A stretch of DNA of 64,000 nt from Pleodorina starrii. Lineage: Eukaryota; Chlorophyta; Chlorophyceae; Chlamydomonadales; Volvocaceae. Shown in pieces: positions 13,637-25,000 of the stretch. Below the pieces are notes generated by a model. That model searched no databases, was not told the DNA's origin, and saw only the letters and a program-made list of their open reading frames with translations. Each line of letters starts with the position of its first letter. The first letter of the stretch is position 1. The stretch spans positions 1,238,501 to 1,302,500 of the forward strand of contig BRXU01000012.1 of NCBI GenBank assembly GCA_030267565.1, given 5' to 3'. Position numbers and translations under genes: made by a program.

Positions 13637-13853
13637 TTCCAAAGTGATTTTTCAATCTTCGCCAACTTCACGCATATAGATTTCCCTAGGAGAGTGCAAA
13701 TAAGATCTGAGCGCGATAGGACAAGGAATCCCTAACGAGGCTTGGCCAATCGTAAAAAAATCGGACTTTTTAGGCCATCTTCACCAGGGCTGACCATCAC
13801 AGTTTGCTTGTCGGAAAACGTTGCTTGATAGCAAACCACATGAAGTATAAGCT

Positions 13854-14160
13854 TATGGCGGATTACAGTTCGAATTGTGAATTTTCCGCTGTCCTTGTAA
13901 GCTGGTGGAAGTGGAAGTGAAAGTGCGAAAGTGGGTTCTGGAGCGGCGGATTGGCGCACGGCGCGGTCCTCACGCCTCCCGCTTTTCAGCAGCTGATCAA
14001 GCAAAGTGCCTGCTTTCTGCCAGCAAAAATTTGGAGGCGTGAGCTGGTGTGAGGGCCCCAGTCCACGCGCTCCAGAACCCACTTTCGCACTTTCACTTCC
14101 ACTTCCACCAGCTTTCAAGGACAGCGCAAAATCCACAATTCGAACTGAAATCCGCCATAG
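13854..14160. repeat. Foldback (palindromic) element of about 307 bp
   Basis: Arms of about 91 bases (13854-13944 and 14069-14160) are inverted copies with only a handful of mismatches. They include GGTGGAAGTGGAAGTGAAAG on one side and its reverse complement on the other. Inner segments CCTCACGCCTCC (about 13968) and GGAGGCGTGAG (about 14032) continue the palindrome toward a centre near 14007. The transcript would form a long hairpin. It is most likely a non-autonomous DNA transposon or foldback element. Confidence 0.8.
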
Positions 14161-14938
14161 TATGTATCTAGAGTGTGGGAATGCTGTATGAAGTAAAGAA
14201 GTGGTCGTGCAAAGCGGTTTCGGTACGGTTCGGTCGGGTGCTTTCAGGAGCCAGCAGCAGCGGCACACACCGTCGGGCAGGAAGTTTGTTTTCCGAACCG
14301 CCATAAATCGCATCAGCGTTTTTGCGGCACACCGGCACGTGGCACCCAGCAACGGCCAACGGGCAAGGACGTTTGTTCCCCCTTCTCCGAAGTCCGAAGC
14401 TCCGAACAGCCATGTTTTATGCAGCATCTCCCACACTTCAGATGCATACTACTCGTATGCTTCATGCGGTCTGCTACTCATTTTCTGGCAGGCAAACCTT
14501 GGCGGGTCAACCCTGGTGAACTTGGCGCAGAACGCTTTTTGTAACAACTGGCCAGGCTTATTGAAGTCTGTCATGCCCTGTCATGCTCAGACCTTATAGA
14601 GCTTCTACTAAAGAAATCTATATGCGTAAAGCTGGTGCTGAGTGAAAAATGCACTACGGAAATGCTTTGGAACCAAAGTATCATACGGTCGCCCCCGCGC
14701 ACAACATCGGGCAAGGAAGTGTATTCTCCGAACAGCCATAATGCAGTTCTGGTTCGCCCTTGTCAGTTTGTCCCATGGTCCTGTACACTACACGCAACTA
14801 GGCGCGGACGTTTTAGTCTCTACGACACCCATGGTGGTGCAGAATCCATCGCCGGTGCACGATCCGTGTCCGCGCATGAAATGCTATAATTAGCCGTAGG
14901 CTGCGAGCTCAGAGCCCACCTGTCCCAGACCGTTAACC

Positions 14939-16970
14939 ATGCTGACATTCGACGGCTGCGATCCGGGCGCTAATCCATTGGTGGAGAAATACTTCCACGA
15001 CTGCGTCATGGATTGCAGGGACGGTGTCGGCTTCGTCCTGGGGCTGTGCAGCATCTTTGTTTGGCTGACGGCGCAGCTCCCACAATTCATCAGCAACATT
15101 AAGAATCAGAGCTGTGAGGCCTTATCAATATGGTTTTTGGTAGAATGGTTCGCCGGCGACACGCTGAACCTGTTGGGTTGTCTCATTCAAGGCCAGCAGC
15201 TGCCAACCACCACCATCCTGGCAGCATACTTCGTGATTATGGACGTCATTATGCTGCTGCAATACATCTATTACGGCACATTGCAGGCTCGGCGGAGGAG
15301 GCTCCGCGCAAAGGCCGCCCGCAAGCGCTACGCCAGTCACCGCCACACGAGCTCAGAACACCACCATTGCAGAGACGACTCGGCCCAGCAGGGCGTGCAC
15401 CTCCTGCAGGACTGCGCTGAGGACGCTGCTTGCGGCGAGTTGTCGTGCGCTGGCGTTGAGGACAGTTCCTCCACGCTGCCCACGCCGGCGGAAGACTCCA
15501 ATCAGCTCCCCTCCGACCTGCTGCGCGCTGCTGCTGGCGCTGGCGCTGCCCGCTTTCGCTCAAATCTGCGGTCCCTCGCGACAGCGACCGTCGCCGCTGT
15601 CTCCATGGTTTGCGTTGTGGCGCTCGCGCTCCACCCAAGAGGGCCCCTCAGTGCTGGGTTGAACCTGCGGTCCCTGCCCGGGCAAGAGCATCTCGCCGTT
15701 GGCGGTGACTTCAACCCAGCCTGCATTGGCAGCGCCGGCGTAAGTGCTAGCAGCAGCCAGGGCCTAGATGCCGCCGGCGCAGCTTTTTCGGCCGTGGACG
15801 GGGGCCTCGCGGCGGTACACAACCCCCCCGCCCCCCTCGGCTTCGATGGCGGTGAGAGCGACGTCCCGGCGAGTTGCAGCTTCCTCAACTGTGATGTGGC
15901 GCTTGTGGCGGGCACAACGATGGGCTACCTTTCCACATGCTTCTACCTGGCCTCTCGGATAAGCCAGATCCGGAAGAATTTGCAAAGGAGGTCTACCGAG
16001 GGTCTGTCACCCATCATGTTCATGCTGACCATGAGGTAGGTGGCGTTTTCCGTGGCCGCGTTGGGGCAAGGCCTGGGAGGCGGCGGGTCCGGGGCGAGGC
16101 TGCCAAGGTGCTGTTTGCGGGCGTGGGCTGGGGTTGTATGGGCGTGGGCGCCGCCGCCCCTGTAGGAGATTCGGGTTTGTTGCCGTGGGCTTGCTGCGGC
16201 AGCAACGGTGGCCGCGGCCACCGCGGCCCCAGCGCTTTCACGGGGGATAGCGTGCGGCGCGCATGGCTGCCAGGGGAGGGAGCTTCTCGCGCGGTGGGTA
16301 CGGTGGGTGGCGGTGGGCAGACGACAGGTTCTGTGCTGGTGTACCGCCGTTGCAATGAACTGAATTGTAGTGTATACTGGACCACCTAGTTGCGCTGCAC
16401 GGCCATGTAGGTAATGTGGGTCGCCGGCCCCGCCCATTCTTCGTGAACCAGACTTCGAGAATCTTTCAAAGCCCTCATCGCTAGCTCCTCGCCCCCTGTT
16501 CACCCAACCCTCGCCTCGGTCTCACACGTCGAACTCGCAGCGCCAACATGTGCACGGGCATCAGCATCGTGCTGCGGCTGCGTTCTCTGGAGCAGCTGAA
16601 GGAGCAGGCGCCCTGGATGTGCGGCACGTTCGGCACCATCGCCCTGGACATCACGCTCTTTTACCAAGCCATGACGCTGGGCCAGGTGGAGCAAAACCCA
16701 CATCACGACCACCACCACCACCACCAACGCCATGGTCTCCACTCCCACGGGCATGGGCACGGAAGGCACGGGCACCACAGCCACCAGGCGCACTCCAACG
16801 TCTGCACGCCGGGGGGCGGTCGTGGGGGGGCGGATGGGGGACTGAGTGCGAAGCTGGCGGACCTCGAGGCGCCGCTGCTGGGGCCGACCACCAGCAGCGA
16901 CGGCGATGCCCTTGTGGCGTCTGCTGACATGGGGGTCAACGGCGCCGGCGCGGCGGTGTGCCGGGGCTAA
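14939..16970 (+). CDS. PQ-loop repeat transporter (PQLC2/Ypq1-like)
   Basis: Two exons, 14939-16035 and 16541-16970, joined in phase 2 (AG|GTAGGT donor, CTCGCAG acceptor); about 509 residues. The first half carries PQ-loop 1 (WLTAQLPQF at about residue 42) with three hydrophobic segments. A long soluble Ala/Ser-rich loop follows at about 130-310. The second half carries PQ-loop 2 with SRISQI in place of PQ, then the splice-restored ANMCTGISIVL and WMCGTFGTIALD helices. The family exports cationic amino acids from lysosomes or vacuoles, so a vacuolar membrane is likely; the substrate here is inferred. After the last helix comes a tail with about 14 histidines (HHDHHHHH, HSHGHGHGRHGHHSH). A fragment of exon 1 is duplicated upstream at 12110. 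Confidence 0.85.
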
Positions 16971-19077
16971 AGCGGCCAGGCAGTGTGCTGCCGTTTGTGC
17001 GGGGCCACGGCATCTTGCCGCAGCGGCAAGGGTGGACGCAGGATGCAGAGGGTTGACGGTTTGGCGGGTGGGCGGGCGGGCTCGGGTTTAGCTACGCGGT
17101 GTTGTGAACAGTGAGCAAGGCGCACACGGGAGGTTCAGTGCCGAAGGGATGGGCTCTGCTGCCTGAATGCGCGCCCGAGATGGGCGCATCCCAGTGGGAA
17201 AAGTCGGCACACACGCAAAAGCGCAACGCGCGTGGGATGGCGCTTCGGCACTGTGACCGCAATTGAGGGCCCCGACGCTGTTTGCAGACGCCTGCGATCC
17301 TGTCTAGTCCGTGTGGTTTGCAACGGGCGCGGCCACAGTGCTTGCACCACGCACCGAGGTGCAAGTACGTGTGTTGTACATACGATGTTTTCGGTCTCAG
17401 CTGCCTTCAGGCTCCTCTCCGAGGCGGTGAGGGCTGGGCCGTTTGAATATGGCTGCCTAGAGCGCGGGCGCGGGTGAAGCTTTGGAGCTAGCGACCGCTT
17501 ATCCTAGCTTGCCAGTGTCACCACCGGAGGCAAGACCGCGGGTGCGAATACGGTTCAACATGAGCATATGGGATATGGCGCATGACACGATCAAGTATCG
17601 ACAGACAGTAGCATCGAGAACAGACGCGCCGTGTATTGCGGGCGTGCTAGGGCCCTCTAGGGCGTGCGAGATTAGGCCGTGCGGCTGCGGGCAGTGGTGC
17701 GTGGGCATTGCGTGGGCATGAGCGTCGATATGCATGTGTACCCGCTACATGCAAGAAAGGGTGCGAGAGGAAAGGGGGGAGGTTTGGTTCGGCCGGTTGG
17801 GCGGGACGCTTACGGCTTACCCCTGTAGTGAGCCCCGCAGGGCCACTGCAGCTGGCTGAGCTTAACAGAGCTTAGGAAACCGCAATAACAGCAGTCATGG
17901 GCTGTCGAATGGCGTGTTGATAGTCCAAGTCGCATAAAGCCTTCCTGTGTCTTTTGTTGTTGCATAGAGCTCGTGTTATGCAACTTTGACGTTCATCACG
18001 ATGTGGGTTTGGTCCTCGCGCTGTGCATGCTTTTTTGAATACAGCAATCACAGGATCCCAGCTATATGTAGAGCTTGTTGTAAGCTCTAAAGTTCACAGT
18101 TTGCGCATTTACACTTTCTGTGCCGCAGCTCCTGTGCTGCCAGAGCGCGGCAGGCGCGATCGCAGTTGCCTACACACAGGTGTTGAGAACACGCCGACGC
18201 CCTCTCCCAGCGCCGACACCTTTCCCTGCTTTCCCAGTGGCGGCCTGCGAAATGCCGTACGAATTGTGTGCAGACCCATGCGAGCCCTGGGCACCGCCAT
18301 CGCCGCTAAGATGCAGGGGGCCTACCGCCGCCAGCAGCCTGACCCGGTCCGCTGGTGCCGAGGCCAGCGGCGGCCTGCGGAGTGCCATACGAATTGTGTA
18401 CGAATGATCCCAAGTCACACAAGTAGCTCCTTGGAAACGGCCCAAGATTGCCGTCGAGCCTGCCCCCAAGCGGTCGAGGCCTACCACTTCAAGCTGTGCA
18501 CTGAAGGCGTGCCGCTACCCTGAGAGGCTCCTATCGTACCATAATGGCGCCCAGGGGACGGGTTCACAGCCAATGGGGGTTATCCACGTATAGGCCGGAG
18601 CCCGGGGGGGATGTCATGGCCGCTCGTCCACTCAAAGCGCTCATCAAAGCGTTACTGAATACGACAGGGCCTTATGGCGCAAGCAACCAATTCAGTTCAA
18701 GCACAGATCCTAAAACCTGAACGGTAATATTCAATACCATCATTTGTGTATACTCTAACTTGACTGCTGTATGTTAGTGAAGATACGACGCAAGGTAAGA
18801 TACGACGCAAGATAAGATAGACCCTACAGGGTCCTGGCTTCGTTACCCGTGCCGTATGACACAAGGCAACGATTGTAGGAATTACTGTTCCTTTTTGCCG
18901 GGGCTTTCGGCAGTCGGTTGCCGGCTTGGCACTTGATATGCACTGCAGGCCTGCAGCGTTCCAAGCGGGGCCTTACCCCCGTGCTGCCGTACGCTCGAAC
19001 GCCACAGCCCAACACGCAACACGCAACCACAAGCGTTGCTTGTTACTTGTTGTCTGTTGGCTTGGTGCGAGTCTAGA
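16971..19077. other. Spacer with short repeats
   Basis: I see no supported gene. It contains a direct repeat of about 40 bases (18235-18275 and 18362-18402, both with GGCGGCCTGCG...ACGAATTGTGT) and a 28-base motif at 18576-18603 repeated elsewhere in the window. Frames here are short and lack recognisable domains. Confidence 0.5.
18576..18603 (+). repeat. 28-bp interspersed motif, copy 1
   Basis: The motif contains GGGGTTATCCACG and GGCCGGAGCCC and is followed by a G run. An exact reverse complement lies at 23814-23841, and a one-mismatch direct copy lies at 51747-51774. It is probably the terminal part of a transposable element. Confidence 0.7.
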
Positions 19078-22000
19078 ATGCAAAATCTCCACGGTGCGCG
19101 CACTGGCCCTGTGGCTAAGCGCCTTATCAACAAGGCTCGATGGGCGTCAAATTGCAAGGTCTCACGTATTCATTGCTTACTGAGCCATGATGATGGTGTA
19201 ATTGATGCGGCACCGAAGACGACGAGGCGGCTCGGACTGCTTGGCAGCACAGCTGGATTCCTGTTAACACTGTCTTCTGCTGTATGCCGAGCATCAGAGG
19301 TGACCCGGAAAATGTTTGATTGTTGATTGCCAGCCATTAAAGGCAATTGCGGTTGGACGCCGACGTGTTATCACCGCAAACGGGTCAAATTCGGTTGCGC
19401 TCCATAAATTCATGTATTTACCACTTCATTAGATTCATCTATTTGCAGTGCACATGCGAATTCTTTTGATTGCGGTTGGCCCGTTCGTCCGTCGCGGACA
19501 ATTTGAACGGGTTTGAAGCCTTGCGGCCTGAACTGCCCCATTGCGCTGCACCGAAATGCATTCGTGCACATGTGAACCATGTACCGCCCACCCCCAATTG
19601 CGATTCTGCAACGGACACAGACCACGAACGCGGAAGTTTCGAAGGAGGCCCGGGCCGCCGCGCGTCGACAGCGGCGGGCCAAGAAGCGTGAGGTGAAGGT
19701 CGAGACGCAGGCCGCGTCGAATGCTGCCCCGCCAACTACCCAGCCCTCGGGCCCGCCCGAGCCGGAGCCGGCACCAAAGCCTTCCACGTCCTCGTCCCGG
19801 CCACGGCCACGGGCCAAGAAGCCGGACGATAACGCGTCGGCGTCGGCGAACGGCCCCGGCGCCTCCCCCTTCGGTGCTGGCGCGGGGTTGGGCGGCTTCA
19901 ACCTGACCGCTGTTGGCGCGTCAGTGCTGGGCGGCCTGGGGTCCATCCTTGGCTTCCAGCAGTTCCAGAAGGTGTGGCCGTCTTGCATCTCGTTTACCCC
20001 CTCCCCCCACTTGACATATACAGTGCACGGGCATCTCGTTTACCCCCCCCCTCATATACGGGCATCGGCCAAGATGTGGGTTATTCCCACATGCCTCCGG
20101 TTCATGGCCCTCAGGTTCTCAACGATAAAACGGTTTGCGCCAGGAATGAAGCCTGTTGGTGTTTATGTCGAACCTCGCCGCCATGCCTTTGTATCAACCC
20201 ACGAGCGCGTTGATCGCCCACCGCCCGCGCCCGCATCCTTTCCCTAGCAAACGATCCAACAGAACGATCCAGAAGCGAGCAACTCCATTGGAATGTGACC
20301 AGCGGGTTGTGATAAGTCGAGTGGTAGATGGATGCAGTAGATAGATAGTCGGCGCGCTGGGAAACAATTGGCGTATGTCACATCGCATTCCACAACCATG
20401 AGGCCCCTTGTTTCATTTCCACTGGGGCTGGTTCGTTGTGCCTTGTGGGTTCCGCCCAACACGCGTCCATGATATGCCCTAGCTGGTCTCTTGCCGCTGC
20501 GTCTCCGGTTGCGCCGCGTAGATAAGCGCTCGAACTCCCTACCAATGATAAAACGCCCCCATGGCGTGGTTCCACGGTTGGGGAATTTTTCCTGGTGCAC
20601 GCACGCACCCTCAAATGTTCCCCACCCGCTGCTGCCGTTCCAGAATTCAAGTTCAAAGAGTCAGGGCGTTAACTTCAGGGTTTTAACCATTGGGTTTGAG
20701 CAACTATTGCGATGCAGAGGCGACGTTATGTCCTAGTCTACGTAATATCCTAATATCATTGCTAATTGGCTCTGTAAAGGGTTGGTTGCTCCGACCAGTT
20801 CCAATGACGCATTTGGTCTCAACTCCCCCTCCTCTCCCCCGCCCCCCCGCCCCCCCCCCCACACTCTCCCTGTTGCCTCAGAGCTCTGAGCAGTCCAAGG
20901 CTGCGGCCCTGGCCCAGGCTGTTGAGCGGTTGGGTGAGAAGCTGGAGGAGACGGAGAAGGAGAAGGAGACGGTGAAGGAGGAGCTACAGAACAAGGTTAG
21001 GGGGGGGGGGCCGGGGTGGTGAAGCCGAGCTGGGCTGGTGCGGCTTGCGCCAAATGGCGCCGTTGCGCCAGTAGTAGCCAGTGCCGTGTCTTAGCCTTGA
21101 CGCGCTTCTGGCGAGGCGAGGCTGCGACGGGCAGGTGCCCGCGGCCGCGGCTGGCGTTTCCTGCCCAGCTGCTTGCTGGTCGCGGCCGCAGAGTAACAGG
21201 GCTCGAATGGGCCCCGTCGAGGATACTGTGGGCGAAGATCCTGCGCTCACTCGAGCCCGTGCTCTTGACCCCGCATGTATGTCCTGGCCCCCCAACTGGT
21301 CTTTGGTTCTCTTGGTGCCTGGTGCTGCAACCAGCACCAACTTCGCACTGCTCATGTACACCCCTCCTCCTAACCATGTTGCCCGGAAGGGTCTAGGTAT
21401 GTTTGGTAGGCATCGCTGTGTCCGTTCGCCAGCGCTGCCCCCGTTTCCCTTCGTTGCATTTCTGATGTCTGGTATGGTACCCTCTGCTGCCCACACTCCC
21501 TCGCAGGTGGAGGAGCTCCGGGAGGAGAAGGAGGCCGTGATGCAGGCCGCAAAGTGGGTGCGGAGTGGGAGTAGCATGCGGGCGGGAAGGGGACTAGATG
21601 CGGTGCCGGCGGGATGAGATGAGATGAGATGAGCGGGGAAGCCAGGCGGCACAGAAGGGTCCCGAGCCACCCCGGGGAGTGTGTGGCTTCTCGGCCCTCC
21701 GTGCGGCTGCTTAGCGCTGCGTTGTCCTGCGCTGCGCTGCAACCCGCATGTGCGCCCCGGATGAGCCACTTACGCCCCCCAATGCCCCACTCGCCCGCCA
21801 GGTCCCGCGAGGACGAACTTCAGGCGACTGTGAGCGAGTCGCAGGCTCAAGCTGCCCAGCTGGAGAGTGAGTTTGTCCTGGCCCGCAAGGCCATTGAGGA
21901 CAAGGAGCGGAAGATGATGGAGCTGGAGAAGCAGGTGCCCGCCCCCCCGGGGGAGGTCGGGAGGGGACTGCTGGGGGGAGGGAGATAACTGCTGGGGGCG

Positions 22001-25000
22001 GGCATTAATTGCCCGTATAGGCCGGGCCAATGACGATGACAGTCAGGGGTCAGGGTTCCGCTTCCGCAGAGGGGGGGCGGCAAAAAGGTCGGTATGTGGG
22101 CTGAGGTCCTGCGGCTGGGTCCGTCGTAGCTTGGGGCGGTCGAGCTTGGGGTGGGCTCAGACCTGGCCCGAGCTGCTGGCTGGGGGGCGATTGCACCTCA
22201 ACACGTCATCACGTCTTGGATTGTTCGGGTGTGTGGACTGTCGGCGTTGCCCCCTCCCTCACCCCCTGTTGGCGCCGGCGGCGCCATGCCTCTCCGGCTG
22301 TTGCTCCATGGCTTGTGTGTCCGTCCCCCGTGCCCCCTCGCTTCATCCTCCCATCCACCAGATTGTTGTCATGAGGCGGCAGATCTCCATGGGCAAGGAC
22401 CAGCTGCTGGCAACGAAGGACATGAAGGTGGGGCGGGGTGGGGTGCTTGGGGACGCAGGAAGCGGCGGGTGTGTGTGTGTGGCGGGGGGTGCAGCGACGA
22501 AGTTTCAGTTCACTTTGGGTGTGTCAACGGTGAGCCGGGTGCAGGTCGTAATCTTGGTGCTACTCGACGCACCTGGCGACGCTCGCTGGTTCGCTGTTCT
22601 CCGGCACAGGACCCCGACGCCTCAGAAAGCTGTACTGCAGCACACATTACGGTGACGGTTGCGGCAGTTGTCACCTCACTGTCGACAACACCCATCCCCT
22701 GGCCCTCTCATACTTCAAAGCTCTCTTTCCTTACCTTCTCTTCCCATGTGCCCCGAAACCAACACACACCAACCGGGATGCTCTACTCCTCGGCGGCGGC
22801 GACTGACGGTCCTACACCGCCTTTGGACTCGTGGTGGCGCATCGACGTGTTTGCTGTCGATTTGCAATGCTTACCCCACCCCCAACCTCCGTCTACGACC
22901 CTCCGCTGCGGTCTTACGGTCTTTATAACCCCCGACCTCCCATTGCAACCCCTCTGCTTGCAGGAGGCCACTGCGCTGATGACTGACCTGGCCCCCAAGG
23001 AGGTGATGCTCCGGGAACTGGAGGCGCAGGTGGCTCTGTTGACTGTGGAGGCCAAGGAGGCCCGCATGCTGCTGGCGGAGCGGGAGGCCAAGGTGTCGGC
23101 GCTGGAGGGGCAGGTGGCGTCTATGCAGTCGATTGTGCAGTACAGCAAGCAGGTAGGAGGCTGCTGTTGTTGTAGGGTGAGGGGAGGGAGGGGAGGCGAG
23201 GGCCGTCGCAGGGTGTGTTGGCTGTATGCCGAGAGGTTTCGGGTACGGCAGGGCTGGGGGTCGCATCTGGGTTACCCTTTGCACCTCCGTAATTGCCGCG
23301 ACGTTCTGTGTTAGCCTTGCCTATTCGGACCGTTTCTCTGTACAACTTGCCCTTCCCTCGCGGCCTGTCCGGGGTGCTTCAACCCACCCCCGCACAGGAG
23401 CTGACCCTCCGCGCCCGGGACGCCGCGGAGCTGACCCAGGTGAAGGCGGAGCTGGTGTCCAAGGAGCAGAAGGTCCGGGAGATGAAGCAGCTGGTAAGTC
23501 GAATGAGAGTGTGTGTGCGTGTGCGTTTTTGGGGGTGCGGTGGGGTGGGAAGAGGTTGATGAAAGGCAGGGAGGGTGAGGAAGAAAGGCACGGAGACTTT
23601 GGCCTTCGCGCAGTCAGCCAACCCGCCTGCCCTGTCTATCGCCATTGCTCCTTGAGCAGTGCTGACTCTGCGCGTCAGGTACCGGTCTCTAATTCGATTG
23701 TCAATCTTGTGTCCCCCCCTTCTGCCCTATATAACGTCCTCTGCTGTTTTGCAAGCTTACCTAGCTGTTCTTTTGCAGATGAGACGGAATTCTTCTGTTA
23801 CGTTACCGTTCACGGGCTCCGGCCTATACGTGGATAACCCCTTCCTCCCTACGCCCCCCCCTTGGTTGGTCTCCTCTACCCCAGCTCGCTGAGCTGCAGA
23901 TGCAGCAGCAGTCGAGCCGACTGGAGATGGAGGCCATGCGCGAGGAGCTGGATTCGGCCCGCTCCATTGCGGGCGAGCTGGAGAAGCGCAACGTGTCGCT
24001 GATGCGCATGACGCAGCAGAGCCTGGGCCGGGAGGGGGACCTCAAGCAGGCGGTCAACAGCACGAAGGCGCAGGTGAGGTGCGGGGCGGGGCGGGGAAAT
24101 CCGGTGGGGTGATGGGGGGGCGAGGGTTAGGGCGTGTGAACCACAGTGAAGTTGCCACAGTGGTCGACGTTGGCGAACGGACGCAGCAACGGCTTGCCAG
24201 ACATTCCTGCATCCTTACCAAGCCCCCTGATGAGCTGCGATCGCGTTGCGGTCTGTCGGATACCGACCCAGATAGACTTCGTTTTCCTGAAGCTCAACCT
24301 CACACGACTCCCACATACTCGATTTATTACTAGTCCTTGGGCCTACATGGATGGTCACTTTTGGTCGCCGCCTTACCGCAGTCAAACGCTGACGGGGAGT
24401 CTGGCTACGTCGTCGTTACCCGCACCCCGGTGATTCCACCAAGTTCTCTCTCTCTGCTCTTGTTCGTCACCTTGGCAGTGGTGCGATGGAGTGTAACTCT
24501 ACCCGCCGGCCTCCCCCTCCGGGGGTTTCTTTGTTGCATTTTTGACTCTTCAAATCCCCCCCTGCCCCCCCCCTCCCCTGGACCCCCCAGGTCTCCAAGC
24601 TGGAGTCGGCCGTCAACGCCGCCAGCGCTCAGCTCGAGCAGCGGGCCGGTCAGCTGGCCGTACTGCAGTCGAGTCTGGACGAGCAGGTCGCGGAGGTGGC
24701 GGCCAGGCAGGCAGCGCTGGACGAGCGAGAGGCGCAGCTGGCGGCCGCTCGCGCCACCGCTCAGGAGCTGGATGCCCGCAACAGCGCGCTGGTTCGCTCA
24801 CGCTCAGTAGAGCTGGGCAAGATGCAGGACATGAAGCAGGCACTGAACGCCAGCCGCGCGCAGGTGCGTGTGTGGGTGGTTTGGTTTCAGGGTCCATTAA
24901 GATAAGAATAATATATGAAGGCCCTATCCTGAGCAGCTACCGATATTGATATATAATATCCAATCGCATGAGATCCCAAGTGTCTACCTTTGCGCACAGG

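Larger units (their letters stand above)
10228..14938. other. Spacer between kinase and PQ-loop genes
   Basis: I see no complete gene in this 4.7 kb. It holds the 5' flank of the kinase gene, a broken duplicate of a PQ-loop exon (12110-12294), a repeat shared in inverted orientation with about 59.95 kb, foldback repeats (13516-13636, 13854-14160) and a small dispersed repeat family (13548-14745). A 339-codon minus-strand frame at 11132-12151 runs antisense through the broken duplicate. It has no recognisable domain, so I did not call it a gene. Confidence 0.6.
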
